The position numbers were made by a program, and so were the translations under genes. The notes under the pieces are model-generated. The model did not search any database, was not told where the DNA came from, and was given only the letters and a program-made list of their open reading frames with translations. From positions 228,528 to 292,527 of the forward strand of contig NZ_BNBD01000009.1 in the NCBI RefSeq assembly GCF_014654785.1: DNA of 64,000 bases, given 5' to 3'. Source of the stretch: Streptomyces mashuensis. Its GTDB lineage: Bacteria > Actinomycetota > Actinomycetes > Streptomycetales > Streptomycetaceae. The stretch's first letter is position 1; each line of letters opens with the position of its first letter. This document shows, one piece after another, positions 1 to 8,513 of this stretch.

Positions 1-459
1 GACGGCTGGCGCGTCAGCATGGTCACCCTCTCCTTCGAACGCGGCACCGCCTTCGCCGGCGAGGTCGTGGCCTGCCGCCGCACCCTGGCGGACATGGCAC
101 GGACGGCACGGGACAACGGCCGCTGGGACGACAGCTCGCTCCGGAGACGACTCGGCCGCCTGAACGCCCAGTTCACCGCCCTCTGGCGCATGACGCAGTG
201 GCACGCCTGCGCCGGCGACGCGCCACGTACCGGCGCAGCCGCGGTGAGCGGGTCGGTCTTCAAACTGCTCTACTCCCACGCACGCCAGGAGCTCTACGAC
301 ACCGCTGCGGACCTGCTCGGCCCTGCCGCTCTCGATGCAGGCCACCCCTGGACCGCCGCCCGCCTGTCGTCCCTCTCCTACACGATCGCCGCGGGTACGT
401 CGCAGATCCAGCAGAACATCATCGCCGAGCGCGGGCTCGGGCTCCCCAAGGGACGGTGA
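1..459 (+). CDS. Acyl-CoA dehydrogenase, C-terminal part (cut by window edge)
   Basis: The reading frame is open from base 1 and shows the end of the middle domain (GWRVSM, the counterpart of GWRVAM in the dehydrogenase at 4494-5657) and the whole C-terminal helical domain, ending in the typical IIAERGLGLP. The family oxidises acyl-CoA to 2-enoyl-CoA with FAD, passing electrons to ETF. The segment before IIAER reads AAGTSQIQQN, with Gln where most members have Glu (GGTSEIQRN). The stop lies 7 bases before the GTG of a second, smaller dehydrogenase. Such adjacent large/small pairs resemble the heteromeric FadE enzymes of actinobacterial steroid side-chain degradation, where only one chain is catalytic; pairing here is inference. 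The N-terminus lies outside the window. Confidence 0.93.
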   Translation, partial: DGWRVSMVTLSFERGTAFAGEVVACRRTLADMARTARDNGRWDDSSLRRRLGRLNAQFTALWRMTQWHACAGDAPRTGAAAVSGSVFKLLYSHARQELYDTAADLLGPAALDAGHPWTAARLSSLSYTIAAGTSQIQQNIIAERGLGLPKGR

Positions 460-466
460 GCACCCC

Positions 467-1480
467 GTGGACTTCCGGCCGACCAGCGACCAACAGGCCC
501 TCCGCGCGACCGCGCGCCGTTTTCTGGCCGCCCGGTTCCCCCGCGATCGGTTGCGCCGCACCGTCGATGCGGACGCGGCTGCCGGCGCCGACGACCGTCT
601 GGACCGCGGCCTGTGGCGGGCCCTCGGCGAGGCCGGCTTCTTCTCGCTGCGGCTGCCCGAGAAGGAGGGTGGCGCCGGCCTGGGGATGCCCGAGGCCGTA
701 CTCGTCTTCGAGGAGGCCGGCCGGGCGCTCGTGCCTGGCCCCATGGCCGCCACACACGTCGCGGCCGGCCTGGTGCCCGGTGCCGCCGACGGAGCCGCCG
801 TGGTCACCGCCCTGGACGGGCCGGGCGTCGTGGAGCACCTCGCCTCCGCCGACGCGGTACTGCTGACCGGCGGTCCCACCGTGCACGTCCTGCCCGCCGG
901 CCGCGGCCCACGCCCCGCGCCGGACCTGCCCACCACCGTGCCGCTGCGTCCGCTCGACCCCACGACGCCGCTACATCGCATCCCCGGCCCGTTGCCCGGC
1001 GACGCGGGCCAGAGGCTCACGGGTACGGACGCGCAGCAGCTCCGGTTGCACGCCACTCTGCTCACCGCCGCCCAACAGCTCGGAAGCGCGGCCAGAACGC
1101 TGGACATGGCGGTGGAGCACGCCAGGAACCGCAAGCAATTCGGCCGCCCCATCGGCGCATTCCAAGCCGTGCAGCATGTCTGTTCGCGCATGCTCGCGCG
1201 TACGGACCTCGCACGCAGTGGCGTGTATGCCGCCTCTGTGACGATGACGGTGAGTGAGGTGTCGGCAGCCAAGCTGCTGGCCGACGAGGCCGCCGTCCGT
1301 AATGCCCGCGACTGTTTGCAACTGCACGGTGGCATGGGCTTCTCCTGGGAGGCCGATGTGCACCTTCACCTGAAGCGCGCCTGGGTCAGGCGAGAACAGT
1401 GGCAGCCACCCGCCCAGGCGGAGGAGCTCCTCGCACTCGCGCTCCTCGACGACGGGGGAATTGCTCCACGGAATGTGTGA
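467..1480 (+). CDS. Acyl-CoA dehydrogenase family protein (small partner)
   Basis: About 337 residues from a GTG start 7 bases after the preceding dehydrogenase stop. The start fits because MDFRPTSDQQALRATARRFL is the normal N-terminal helix of the family. The C-terminal helical domain has RKQFGRPIGAFQAVQH (flavin and tetramer contacts) and LHGGMGFSWE near the end. It is shorter than the usual 380-400 residues, with a reduced middle beta domain (about residues 115-190), as in the second subunit of heteromeric FadE pairs. It probably forms a complex with the preceding gene product and acts on a CoA thioester of a bulky acid. The substrate cannot be read from sequence. It could also act as a separate homomer. 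Confidence 0.88.
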   Translation: MDFRPTSDQQALRATARRFLAARFPRDRLRRTVDADAAAGADDRLDRGLWRALGEAGFFSLRLPEKEGGAGLGMPEAVLVFEEAGRALVPGPMAATHVAAGLVPGAADGAAVVTALDGPGVVEHLASADAVLLTGGPTVHVLPAGRGPRPAPDLPTTVPLRPLDPTTPLHRIPGPLPGDAGQRLTGTDAQQLRLHATLLTAAQQLGSAARTLDMAVEHARNRKQFGRPIGAFQAVQHVCSRMLARTDLARSGVYAASVTMTVSEVSAAKLLADEAAVRNARDCLQLHGGMGFSWEADVHLHLKRAWVRREQWQPPAQAEELLALALLDDGGIAPRNV

Positions 1481-1745
1481 AGAGGGCCCCGTGTCCTGCT
1501 GTCCTCGATGTGGGTGAAATACCGGATCGACCAGGGAAATGGTCACTCTGTGTCGATATCGACTTGTGTTCTTCGCGTTACTCGTCACGCTGCGGAGTCG
1601 GCGTGCGGCTCGGGTACTCTCCGTGGGACGCGAAGCGCTTGGGGAAGCGGCTGAGCGTCAACCAGGCTGTCCCGGCCGGGCCTCACTTACGGTGACGCCC
1701 TCGGGGCGTGAGGCGTTGTGTCCGCCGGTTCGGATGGTGTGAGCG

Positions 1746-2252
1746 GTGCAGGTGCTGCAGGTGCAGATGGAGGTCGGGCCCGACCCCGCGGAAGTGGGAC
1801 GGGCTCGCCGGTGGGCCCGCTCACGGCTCACCGGTACGGGCATAGGGGCCGATGAGCCGCTGGTGGAGACGCTGCTTCTGCTGGTCTCCGAATTGGTCAC
1901 CAACGCCGTGGTCCACACGGGCGGCCCGGCGGTCCTCCGGATGCTGTTCCCCGGCGGCGGAGGGGCGGCCGCGGCCGGCGTCACGGCGGGGTGTCGTGGC
2001 GTCAGGGGCGGGTCGGCCCTGCGGACCGTGCGGGTGGAAGTCGCGGACGTCAGCGCCCGCCCGCCCCGTCCGCGGTGCGCGGCGCGCGGGGACACCGGCG
2101 GCCGCGGTCTCGAGCTGGTCGAGGGTCTCGCCGACCGTTGGGGCTGGCATCGGGAGGGTGCCGGAAAGCGCATCTGGTGCGAGGTCGATGGCGGAGTCTC
2201 GCTGTTGAGTGGTGCTTTTGGGCCACAACGTGCCGCGACAAACCGGGCGTAG
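1746..2252 (+). CDS. RsbW-like ATP-binding regulatory protein
   Basis: 168 residues carrying a GHKL ATPase fold of the HATPase_c_2 type. The N box is SELVTNAVVHT (about residues 49-59) and the ATP-lid/G region is GGRGLELVEGLADRWGW (about 118-134). There is no sensor or phospho-acceptor domain, so this is a stand-alone anti-sigma-factor-type kinase of which streptomycetes carry dozens. These proteins bind sigma factors or phosphorylate anti-sigma antagonists in the cytoplasm. No sigma factor or antagonist gene is adjacent, so the partner is unknown. The middle (about residues 70-100) has a Gly/Ala-rich insertion. Start is a GTG; GC content is like the neighbours. Confidence 0.8.
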   Translation: MQVLQVQMEVGPDPAEVGRARRWARSRLTGTGIGADEPLVETLLLLVSELVTNAVVHTGGPAVLRMLFPGGGGAAAAGVTAGCRGVRGGSALRTVRVEVADVSARPPRPRCAARGDTGGRGLELVEGLADRWGWHREGAGKRIWCEVDGGVSLLSGAFGPQRAATNRA

Positions 2253-2486
2253 TCGACAAAGTCCAGACCAGGTGTTGACGTGAAGTGGTCACGTGATCAC
2301 CCTTGGATGCAGCGATTCGTTGCGAGGGGACGTCGAGGGGCCCGTACAGGGTCGCTTGGCGAGTTCGGGTCGCGGCCCGGCGCGATACAGGGCTCAGGCG
2401 CCGGCAGCTGGGTGGCGGCGTACGGTGCCGTGCTCGGGGCGCGCATCCTCTACGCCGCCGCCCGCAGCCCTGTTCCTGCCCGGTGC

Positions 2487-3413
2487 TCAGAGCACGGCGA
2501 CCGGTGCCACGGGTGACCCGACCCCGCCCACGAAGGGCTCGGGCGTCGCCATGAGCAGGAAGGCGTAGCGCCCTTCGTCCGCGCACGCCCGGGACAGCTC
2601 CTCCAGGTTCCAGTTCTGGCCCTGGAGCATGCCCATCTCGACCAGGTGCAGTGCGTGGACCGGCAGCCACAGGTCCGGCACCTCGGGCGGGACGATCTCG
2701 AACGTGAGCGTGTCGTTGGCCACCGCTGCCACGTCACGGGCGTGGAACCACTCCGGAGTGCGCAGCGAGAGTCCCGGTGAGGGGTGCGCGTAGGCGTCCT
2801 TCTCGCCCGCAAGATACCGCTGGATCTGGCCGGTCCGGACGAGCACGATGTCGCCGGGCCGAATCCTTGTCCCCGCCCACTCCTCCGCCGCCTCCAGGTC
2901 CTCCGGGGTGACCGCGTGGTCGCCCGCCAGTCGGTCCGTGCCACGCGCTGCGGCCACGTCGAGGAGGACGCCACGGGAGACGACGGGACCGGTCTTCTCG
3001 ACGCCGTGGAAGGAGGCTCCGTCGTGGGGTGTGATGGAGTCGGCGGGGCGGCCGTTGTAGAGCCGGCCGCCGTGGGAGACGTGGGCGAGGCCGTCCCAGT
3101 GGGTGGCTGCCTGCAGCCCCATGGTCACGATGTCGTCGCTGGTCGCGACGGTCCCGGCCCCGAACAGTTCCCTGTTGACCGCCACCATGGTGTGCAGGGG
3201 GTTGATCCGTCCGGGGATCACTCCTGTCTGCACTCCGTCGTGTCGCAGCGGCAGTGCCAGCGGTACGCGCCGGCCGGACCGGACGGTTGCGACGGCATCG
3301 CGGACGACCGCGTCGGTGATCAGGTTGAGCGTTCCCTTCTCGTCGGAGTCGCCCCATCGGCCCCAGTTGTTGACGCGTCCGGCCAGGTCGTGGAACTCGG
3401 TGGGCAACGACAT
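2487..3413 (-). CDS. Cyclase-family (kynurenine formamidase-like) metal hydrolase
   Basis: 308 residues of the PF04199 cyclase family, which hydrolyses amides, lactones or ring ketones with a divalent metal. The signature histidine/aspartate cluster is ATHWDGLAHVSH, followed by GGRLYNG. The ATG at 3413 is chosen because GGAGG lies five bases upstream; an in-frame ATG nine codons earlier has no ribosome site. It is transcribed divergently from the SDR/dehydrogenase operon, with a dyad (3498-3512) in the shared promoter. Relatives in catabolic clusters open rings or hydrolyse activated intermediates. The substrate here is unknown; membership of the catabolic regulon is inferred from the shared site. 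Confidence 0.85.
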   Translation of the reverse strand: MSLPTEFHDLAGRVNNWGRWGDSDEKGTLNLITDAVVRDAVATVRSGRRVPLALPLRHDGVQTGVIPGRINPLHTMVAVNRELFGAGTVATSDDIVTMGLQAATHWDGLAHVSHGGRLYNGRPADSITPHDGASFHGVEKTGPVVSRGVLLDVAAARGTDRLAGDHAVTPEDLEAAEEWAGTRIRPGDIVLVRTGQIQRYLAGEKDAYAHPSPGLSLRTPEWFHARDVAAVANDTLTFEIVPPEVPDLWLPVHALHLVEMGMLQGQNWNLEELSRACADEGRYAFLLMATPEPFVGGVGSPVAPVAVL

Positions 3414-3497
3414 GCACCCCTCCAGATCGTTCGGTCCCATGAGGTGGTTCTCGTGACGTCGGCAGGTCTTGTGCTCCGGCCCGCCGGGGCCAAGAAT

Positions 3498-3512
3498 CTA
3501 ACGACTCGTCAG
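3498..3512. promoter_or_regulatory. CTGAC-N6-TCAG operator, variant copy A
   Basis: CTAAC-GACTCG-TCAG differs from the exact motif by one base. The symmetry extends outward to GAATCT...AGATTC, making it the longest dyad of the set. It lies 22 bases before the GTG of the SDR operon and 85 before the cyclase gene, in a divergent promoter. It probably binds a TetR-type repressor controlling both sides. Confidence 0.7.
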
Positions 3513-3534
3513 ATTCTGCGGGAGGGGGCCGACC

Positions 3535-4446
3535 GTGGCGGACTTCTTGACGGGCAAAGTGGTCGCCGTCACCGGCGCCGGGCGGGGTATCGGCAGGGCC
3601 GTGGCACTGGCCTGCGCCGCCGAAGGGGCCGCGGTCGTCGTCAACGACTACGGCGTGTCCGTGGCCGGGGACGAACCGGCCAGTGAAGTTGCTGCCGCCG
3701 TGGCCAAGGAGATCGAAGCCGCGGGCGGCAGGGCGACGGCCGTCGCCGACGACGTGTCCACCATGGCCGCCGGCCGGCGCATCGTCGACACCGCCCTGGC
3801 GCACTTCGGCAGGCTGGACGGAGTCGTCTGCGCCGCCGGCATCCTCCGTGAGCGCATGCTCTTCAACATGACCGAGGAAGAATGGGACCCGGTCCTCGCC
3901 ACCCACCTCAAGGGGACCTTCACCGTCTTCCGGGCCGCTGCCGCCGTGATGCGCCGGCAGGGATACGGCGCACTCATCGGTTTCACCAGCGGCAACCACC
4001 AGGGCAGCGTCGCCCAGGCCAATTACGCGGCCGCCAAGGGCGGAATCATTTCGCTGGTCCGGAGCGCGGCGCTCGGCCTGCACAAGTACGGCGTCACGGC
4101 CAACTGCGTCGCCCCCGTGGCCCGCACCCGCATGTCCGCCGGCGTTCCCATGGAGCTCACCGGCATCGGCGAACCGGAGGACGTGGCGCCCCTGGTCGTC
4201 TACCTGCTCAGCGACCGGGCCCGAGCCGAAGGCATCACGGGGCAGGTCTACACCGCCGCCGGCCGCCGCATCGCCCTGTGGGCCCAGCCCCGCGAAATCC
4301 GCGCGGTCTGTGCGGAGACGCCCTGGACACCCGACCGCATCGCCGACCTCCTGCCACGCGCCGTCGGCACCGACCCGATGCCCCTGCTGGAGCAGGTGCA
4401 GGCCATGGCCGAGGCCGCCGCCGAAGGCCGGCGCCCCAACGCCTGA
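3535..4446 (+). CDS. SDR-family oxidoreductase, hydroxyacyl-CoA dehydrogenase-like
   Basis: 303 residues with a classical SDR fold. The NAD(P)-binding glycine motif GAGRGIGRA is near residue 12, then VVVNDYG, the CAAGIL loop, the catalytic Ser in GFTSG, and the YAAAK catalytic pair near residue 163. The VVVND variant is typical of the SDR domain of peroxisomal multifunctional enzyme type 2 (17-beta-HSD4) and bacterial relatives that oxidise 3-hydroxyacyl-CoAs, so this step is likely here. The GTG start follows GGGAGGGGG. First gene of a rightward operon with an acyl-CoA dehydrogenase (47-base gap), ALDH and ADH. The C-terminal 40 residues are an extension beyond the usual 250-residue core. 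Confidence 0.87.
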   Translation: MADFLTGKVVAVTGAGRGIGRAVALACAAEGAAVVVNDYGVSVAGDEPASEVAAAVAKEIEAAGGRATAVADDVSTMAAGRRIVDTALAHFGRLDGVVCAAGILRERMLFNMTEEEWDPVLATHLKGTFTVFRAAAAVMRRQGYGALIGFTSGNHQGSVAQANYAAAKGGIISLVRSAALGLHKYGVTANCVAPVARTRMSAGVPMELTGIGEPEDVAPLVVYLLSDRARAEGITGQVYTAAGRRIALWAQPREIRAVCAETPWTPDRIADLLPRAVGTDPMPLLEQVQAMAEAAAEGRRPNA

Positions 4447-4493
4447 CCGAGGACGGCACACACCGCAGGGCCCGAGAACAGGGGGAGCACGTC

Positions 4494-5657
4494 ATGGACT
4501 TCGCCTTCGGTCCCGAGGACGAGGAGCTCCGCCGGGAGGCCCGCACGTGGCTCGTTGCCCACGCTCCACCCACCTCGTCGCCGGTGGGAGACCGCGCGTG
4601 GGAACGCGAGCTCGCCGACGGCGGCTGGATCGGCCTGGGCTGGGACCCGGCCAGGGGCACCTACGGCAACCGGACCACCACCCTGACCGGCCAGGTCGTC
4701 TGGGCCGAGGAGTACGCCCGCGCCGAGGCGCCCGCCCGCCTCGGCCACTTCGGCGAGAACCTCCTGGCGCCCACCCTGCTCGCCGACGGCGACGACGACC
4801 AGTGCGCCCGCTTCCTGCCGCCGATCGCACGTGGCGAGGAGATGTGGTGCCAGGGCTACAGCGAACCCGGCGCGGGGTCCGACCTCGCCGCGCTGCGGAC
4901 CGCCGCCGTCCGCACCGACGGGGGCCGTACCTACCGCGTCACCGGCCAGAAGATCTGGACGTCCCACGCCCATCAGGCGGACTGGTGTTTCGTGCTCGCC
5001 CGGACCACCCAGGGCTCACGACGGCACCACGGTCTCTCCTTTCTCCTCGTACCGATGGACCAGCCCGGCCGGATCGAGGTCCGGCCGATACGCCAGATGT
5101 GGGGCACCGCCGACTTCAACGAAGTGTTCTTCGACGGCGCCGTCGCGCGCGCGGACCACGTGGTGGGCGGTGAGGGCAACGGGTGGCGCGTGGCCATGGG
5201 CCTTCTGGCCCGCGAGCGCGGGGTGTCCACCCTGGGGCAGCAGGCACGCTTCGCCGTCGAGCTCGCCGAGGTCGTCCGCATCGCTGTGCAGACCGGTGCC
5301 GCAGAGGAGCCGGCGGTACGGGACCGGCTCGTACGGCAATGGGCCGACCTGCAGACCATGCGCTGGAATTCCCTCCGCGCCCTCGGGCAGGCGGGTGACC
5401 CGGGGGCGCCCAGCGCCGCGAAGCTGCTGTGGAGCGGCTGGCACAAGCAGCTCGGTGAACTGGCGATGCGCGTGCGCGGCACGCCCGCCGCCCTGGGACC
5501 GGACGACTGGCGCCCCGACGGCCCGTACCGCCTGGACGCACTGCAACGCCTGTTCCTCTTCAGCCGGGCCGACACGATCTACGGCGGCTCGGACGAGATC
5601 CAGCGCGACATCATCGCCGAGCGCGTGCTCGGCCTGCCGAAGGAGGCCCGGCCATGA
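4494..5657 (+). CDS. Acyl-CoA dehydrogenase
   Basis: 387 residues with all three domains. Middle-domain signatures are CQGYSEPGAGSDLA (FAD/substrate) and the TGQKIWTSHA segment. The C-terminal helical domain ends YGGSDEIQRDIIAERVLGLP, with the Glu kept, unlike the partial gene at the window start. It is a FadE-type flavoenzyme making an enoyl-CoA from a saturated acyl-CoA. The ATG is preceded by GGGGGAGCAC. Its stop overlaps the ALDH start (ATGA, 5654-5657), indicating translational coupling. It lies in the operon under operator copy A. Confidence 0.94.
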   Translation: MDFAFGPEDEELRREARTWLVAHAPPTSSPVGDRAWERELADGGWIGLGWDPARGTYGNRTTTLTGQVVWAEEYARAEAPARLGHFGENLLAPTLLADGDDDQCARFLPPIARGEEMWCQGYSEPGAGSDLAALRTAAVRTDGGRTYRVTGQKIWTSHAHQADWCFVLARTTQGSRRHHGLSFLLVPMDQPGRIEVRPIRQMWGTADFNEVFFDGAVARADHVVGGEGNGWRVAMGLLARERGVSTLGQQARFAVELAEVVRIAVQTGAAEEPAVRDRLVRQWADLQTMRWNSLRALGQAGDPGAPSAAKLLWSGWHKQLGELAMRVRGTPAALGPDDWRPDGPYRLDALQRLFLFSRADTIYGGSDEIQRDIIAERVLGLPKEARP

Positions 5658-7117
5658 CGGCGTACGGCCACTGGATCGCCGGCGCCTGGCGCACGCCGGA
5701 AAAGGGGCACTATCCAGTTGTCAATCCGGCGACCGAACAGGTCGTCGGGGAGGCTCCGGAGTCGGCTCCCACCGACATCGCCGACGCCGTCACCTCCGCA
5801 CGGGCCGCGCAGAGCGGCTGGTCCCGTACACCTCCGCGCGAGCGCGCGGCCGTGCTGGACCGGATCGCTGACGTACTCGCCGAGCGGGGCCGCGACCTCA
5901 CTCCGCTGCTCCAGGCCGAAACAGGCGCCACGACACGCGTCACATCCACCCTCCAGTGGCCCACGGCGGTGGACCGCTTCCGCCGCTACGCGCGGGGCGC
6001 GACGGAAGCGGACGTCATCCCCCTCGCCCCCCGGCCTGTGAGGGCGAGCCCGCTGGCACCCGGCGGCCTGATCGGCGCAGCCGCGGTGCGCCGTCCCGTG
6101 GGCGTGGTCGGCTGCATCACCTCCTACAACTTTCCCGTCGTGAATCTCGCGGGCAAGGTCGCCCCCGCCCTGGCCATGGGAAACGCGGTCGTCGTCAAAC
6201 CGGCACCGCAGGACCCCCTTTGCTGTCTCGAACTCGGTCCCCTCTTCCGGGAGGCCGGCCTCCCGGACGGGGTGTTCAACGTGGTCACCGGCTCAGGGGC
6301 GGAAGCGGGACAGGCACTCGTGGCCCACCCCGGCGTCGACATGATCAGCTTCACCGGTTCAACGGCCGTGGGCAGACAGATCGCCGAGTCCGCGGGGAGG
6401 TCGATGAAGCGCACCCTGCTCGAACTGGGCGGCAAGGGCGCTGCCGTCGTCCTGGGGGATGCCGACGACGAAGCAATCACGTCGGCGATCGGGGCGGTCG
6501 GTTCGGTCTGGTCGTTCCACAGCGGTCAGGTCTGCACGGCCCCGACCCGCGTGCTCGTACACCGGCCGTTGTACGAACGGGTCGTCACCGGCCTCCAACA
6601 TTACGCTCAGTCACTGACATTGGGCGACCCTGTGGAAAACTCCACGATCATGGGCCCGCTGATCTCCGCCGCTCAGCGGGACCGCGTGGAGGCCCACGTG
6701 GCGCGGGCCCGCGCCGAGGGCGCCCGAGTCGTCGCCGGCGGCACCCGGCCCGACCTGCGGCCCGGCTTCTACGCAGCGCCCACGCTCCTCGCCGACGTCA
6801 CCCCCGGCATGGCCGCCGCGCGGGAGGAAATCTTCGGGCCGGTCGTCGTGGCCCTGGCCTTCGACGACGAGGACGAGGCCGCCGAGATCGCCAACAGCAC
6901 TCCCTACGGCCTCTACGACTACGTCTTCGGCGCCGACACCGCCCGCGCCTGGGCCTTCGCCGCCCGGCTCCGCAGCGGAAACGTGGGCATCAACACCGTC
7001 CAGCGGCACCCCGAGGCACCTTTCGGCGGCTTCAAGCACAGCGGGACCGGCCGCGACGGAGGCTCCTTCGCCCTCCACGCCTACAGCGAAGTGCAGTCAC
7101 TCGTCTGGTCGTCCTGA
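5654..7117 (+). CDS. NAD(P)-dependent aldehyde dehydrogenase
   Basis: 487 residues, full length for the ALDH superfamily. The oxyanion/cofactor segment SYNFPVVNLAGKVAPALAMG, the general-base Glu in LELGGKG and the catalytic Cys in HSGQVCTAP are all present, so it should be active in oxidising an aldehyde to the acid. Start ATG overlaps the previous stop by four bases. The alcohol dehydrogenase gene follows after 88 bases. Together the two suggest stepwise oxidation of a terminal alcohol to an acid before CoA activation, or disposal of an aldehyde released by retro-aldol cleavage. The specific substrate is not predictable. Confidence 0.94.
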   Translation: MTAYGHWIAGAWRTPEKGHYPVVNPATEQVVGEAPESAPTDIADAVTSARAAQSGWSRTPPRERAAVLDRIADVLAERGRDLTPLLQAETGATTRVTSTLQWPTAVDRFRRYARGATEADVIPLAPRPVRASPLAPGGLIGAAAVRRPVGVVGCITSYNFPVVNLAGKVAPALAMGNAVVVKPAPQDPLCCLELGPLFREAGLPDGVFNVVTGSGAEAGQALVAHPGVDMISFTGSTAVGRQIAESAGRSMKRTLLELGGKGAAVVLGDADDEAITSAIGAVGSVWSFHSGQVCTAPTRVLVHRPLYERVVTGLQHYAQSLTLGDPVENSTIMGPLISAAQRDRVEAHVARARAEGARVVAGGTRPDLRPGFYAAPTLLADVTPGMAAAREEIFGPVVVALAFDDEDEAAEIANSTPYGLYDYVFGADTARAWAFAARLRSGNVGINTVQRHPEAPFGGFKHSGTGRDGGSFALHAYSEVQSLVWSS

Positions 7118-7205
7118 TGCCGCCGTCGGCCGCCCGCCCCGCGAACCGCCGCCCGCCGGGCCCCGCTCGTCGTCGGCCCGGCCACTCCGGGAGAGGACAA
7201 AGCCC

Positions 7206-8279
7206 ATGAAAGGTGTCATTTTCGACGGCAGGCAGGCCGAGGTCGTCGACGACCTCGACATACGCGCCCCCGGACCGGGTGAGGTCCTGGTGGCCGTCAC
7301 CGCCGCCGGACTGTGCCACAGCGACCTCTCGGTCATCGAGGGCACCATCCCTCACCCCGTTCCTGTGGTCCTCGGCCACGAGGGGGCCGGCATCGTCGAG
7401 GCCACGGGTTCCGGCGTCACCCACATCCGCCCCGGTGATCACGTAGCCCTCTCCACCCTCGCCAGCTGTGGATTGTGTGCCGACTGTGCCCGGGGCCGGC
7501 CCGGCATGTGCCGCGCCGCCAGCAGCAGACCGGGTCGCCCGTTCACCCGCCGCGGCACGGAACTCTTCCAGTTCGCGGCCACCTCCGCCTTCGCCGAACG
7601 CGTCGTCGTGAAGGCAGTGCAGGCCGTACGGCTCCCGCAGGACATCCCGCCGGCCTCGGCCGCGCTGCTCGGCTGCTCCGTCCTGACCGGCGTCGGCGCC
7701 GTACTGAACCGGGCGCGCGTGAGCCACGGCGACACCGTCCTCGTCCTCGGCGCGGGCGGCGTGGGGCTCAACGTCGTCCAGGGCGCGCGCATCGCCGGGG
7801 CGTCCGTCGTCGTCGCCGTCGACAGCAACGGAGCCAAGGCCGACCAGGCCCGCCGCTTCGGAGCCACACATTTCGTCGACGCGTCGAACGGCACCGATGT
7901 CGTCTCCGCCGTCCGGGAGATCCTGCCCAAGGGCGCGGACCACGCGTTCGAGTGCGTGGGAGACACCCGGCTCGTCCGCCTGGCCGTCGACCTGCTCGCG
8001 CGGCACGGGCAGGCGGTCCTCCTCGGCGTACCGCCCGCCGCCGCCGAGGCGTCCTTCCGCGTGACCTCCCTCTATCTCGACAAGTCGATACTCGGCTGCC
8101 GGTACGGGTCCTCGCGGCCGCAGCGGGACCTCGCGTTGTACGCACGGCTCTATCAGGAGGGACGTCTCCTCCTCGACGAGCTGGTCGCCGAGGTCCTCCC
8201 CGTCGAGGACTTCGCCCACGCGGTGCGACGGGCGGACAACCCGGGGGCGGCTCGGTGCGTCCTGTCCTTCACGAAGTGA
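7206..8279 (+). CDS. Zinc-dependent alcohol dehydrogenase (MDR family)
   Basis: 357 residues. Catalytic zinc ligands are seen in CHSD (about residue 38) and GHEGAGIVE, and the structural zinc loop in CGLCADCARGRPGMC. The Rossmann motif is GAGGVGLNVVQG. The arrangement is that of class III-like or NDMA-dependent medium-chain alcohol dehydrogenases common in actinobacteria. It follows the ALDH in the same direction, with GGAGAGGACAAAGCCC before the ATG. In context it would oxidise an alcohol to the aldehyde used by the ALDH. Preference for NAD or a tightly bound cofactor cannot be decided from sequence. Confidence 0.93.
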   Translation: MKGVIFDGRQAEVVDDLDIRAPGPGEVLVAVTAAGLCHSDLSVIEGTIPHPVPVVLGHEGAGIVEATGSGVTHIRPGDHVALSTLASCGLCADCARGRPGMCRAASSRPGRPFTRRGTELFQFAATSAFAERVVVKAVQAVRLPQDIPPASAALLGCSVLTGVGAVLNRARVSHGDTVLVLGAGGVGLNVVQGARIAGASVVVAVDSNGAKADQARRFGATHFVDASNGTDVVSAVREILPKGADHAFECVGDTRLVRLAVDLLARHGQAVLLGVPPAAAEASFRVTSLYLDKSILGCRYGSSRPQRDLALYARLYQEGRLLLDELVAEVLPVEDFAHAVRRADNPGAARCVLSFTK

Positions 8280-8410
8280 ACCGCTTCCTCCGCATGTGAT
8301 CCCCCGCGGGGTCTTGCGCTGTTCGTCGTCCCCATGTGGGGTTGGCTCACGGCCGGCGGACCCGGGTAAGCACCCTTATTCCGGTGAAGTGGGACTATTC
8401 GGTAAAAATA

Positions 8411-8439
8411 GTGCGCCGGGTGGCCGACACCCGGCGCAC
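8411..8439. terminator. Hairpin after the dehydrogenase operon
   Basis: Perfect 12-bp stem (8411-8422 with 8428-8439) and 5-base loop. An A-rich stretch precedes it on the plus strand, so a T-tract follows it leftward; rightward there is none. It lies in the 234-base gap before the membrane protein gene. Confidence 0.65.
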
Positions 8440-8513
8440 GGTGGTGCGTCGGGGCCTCTCACAACGGAACCTCCCGGGCTGTGGGGGAATCTTTCATGCA
8501 GAGAGGGGCGGAT

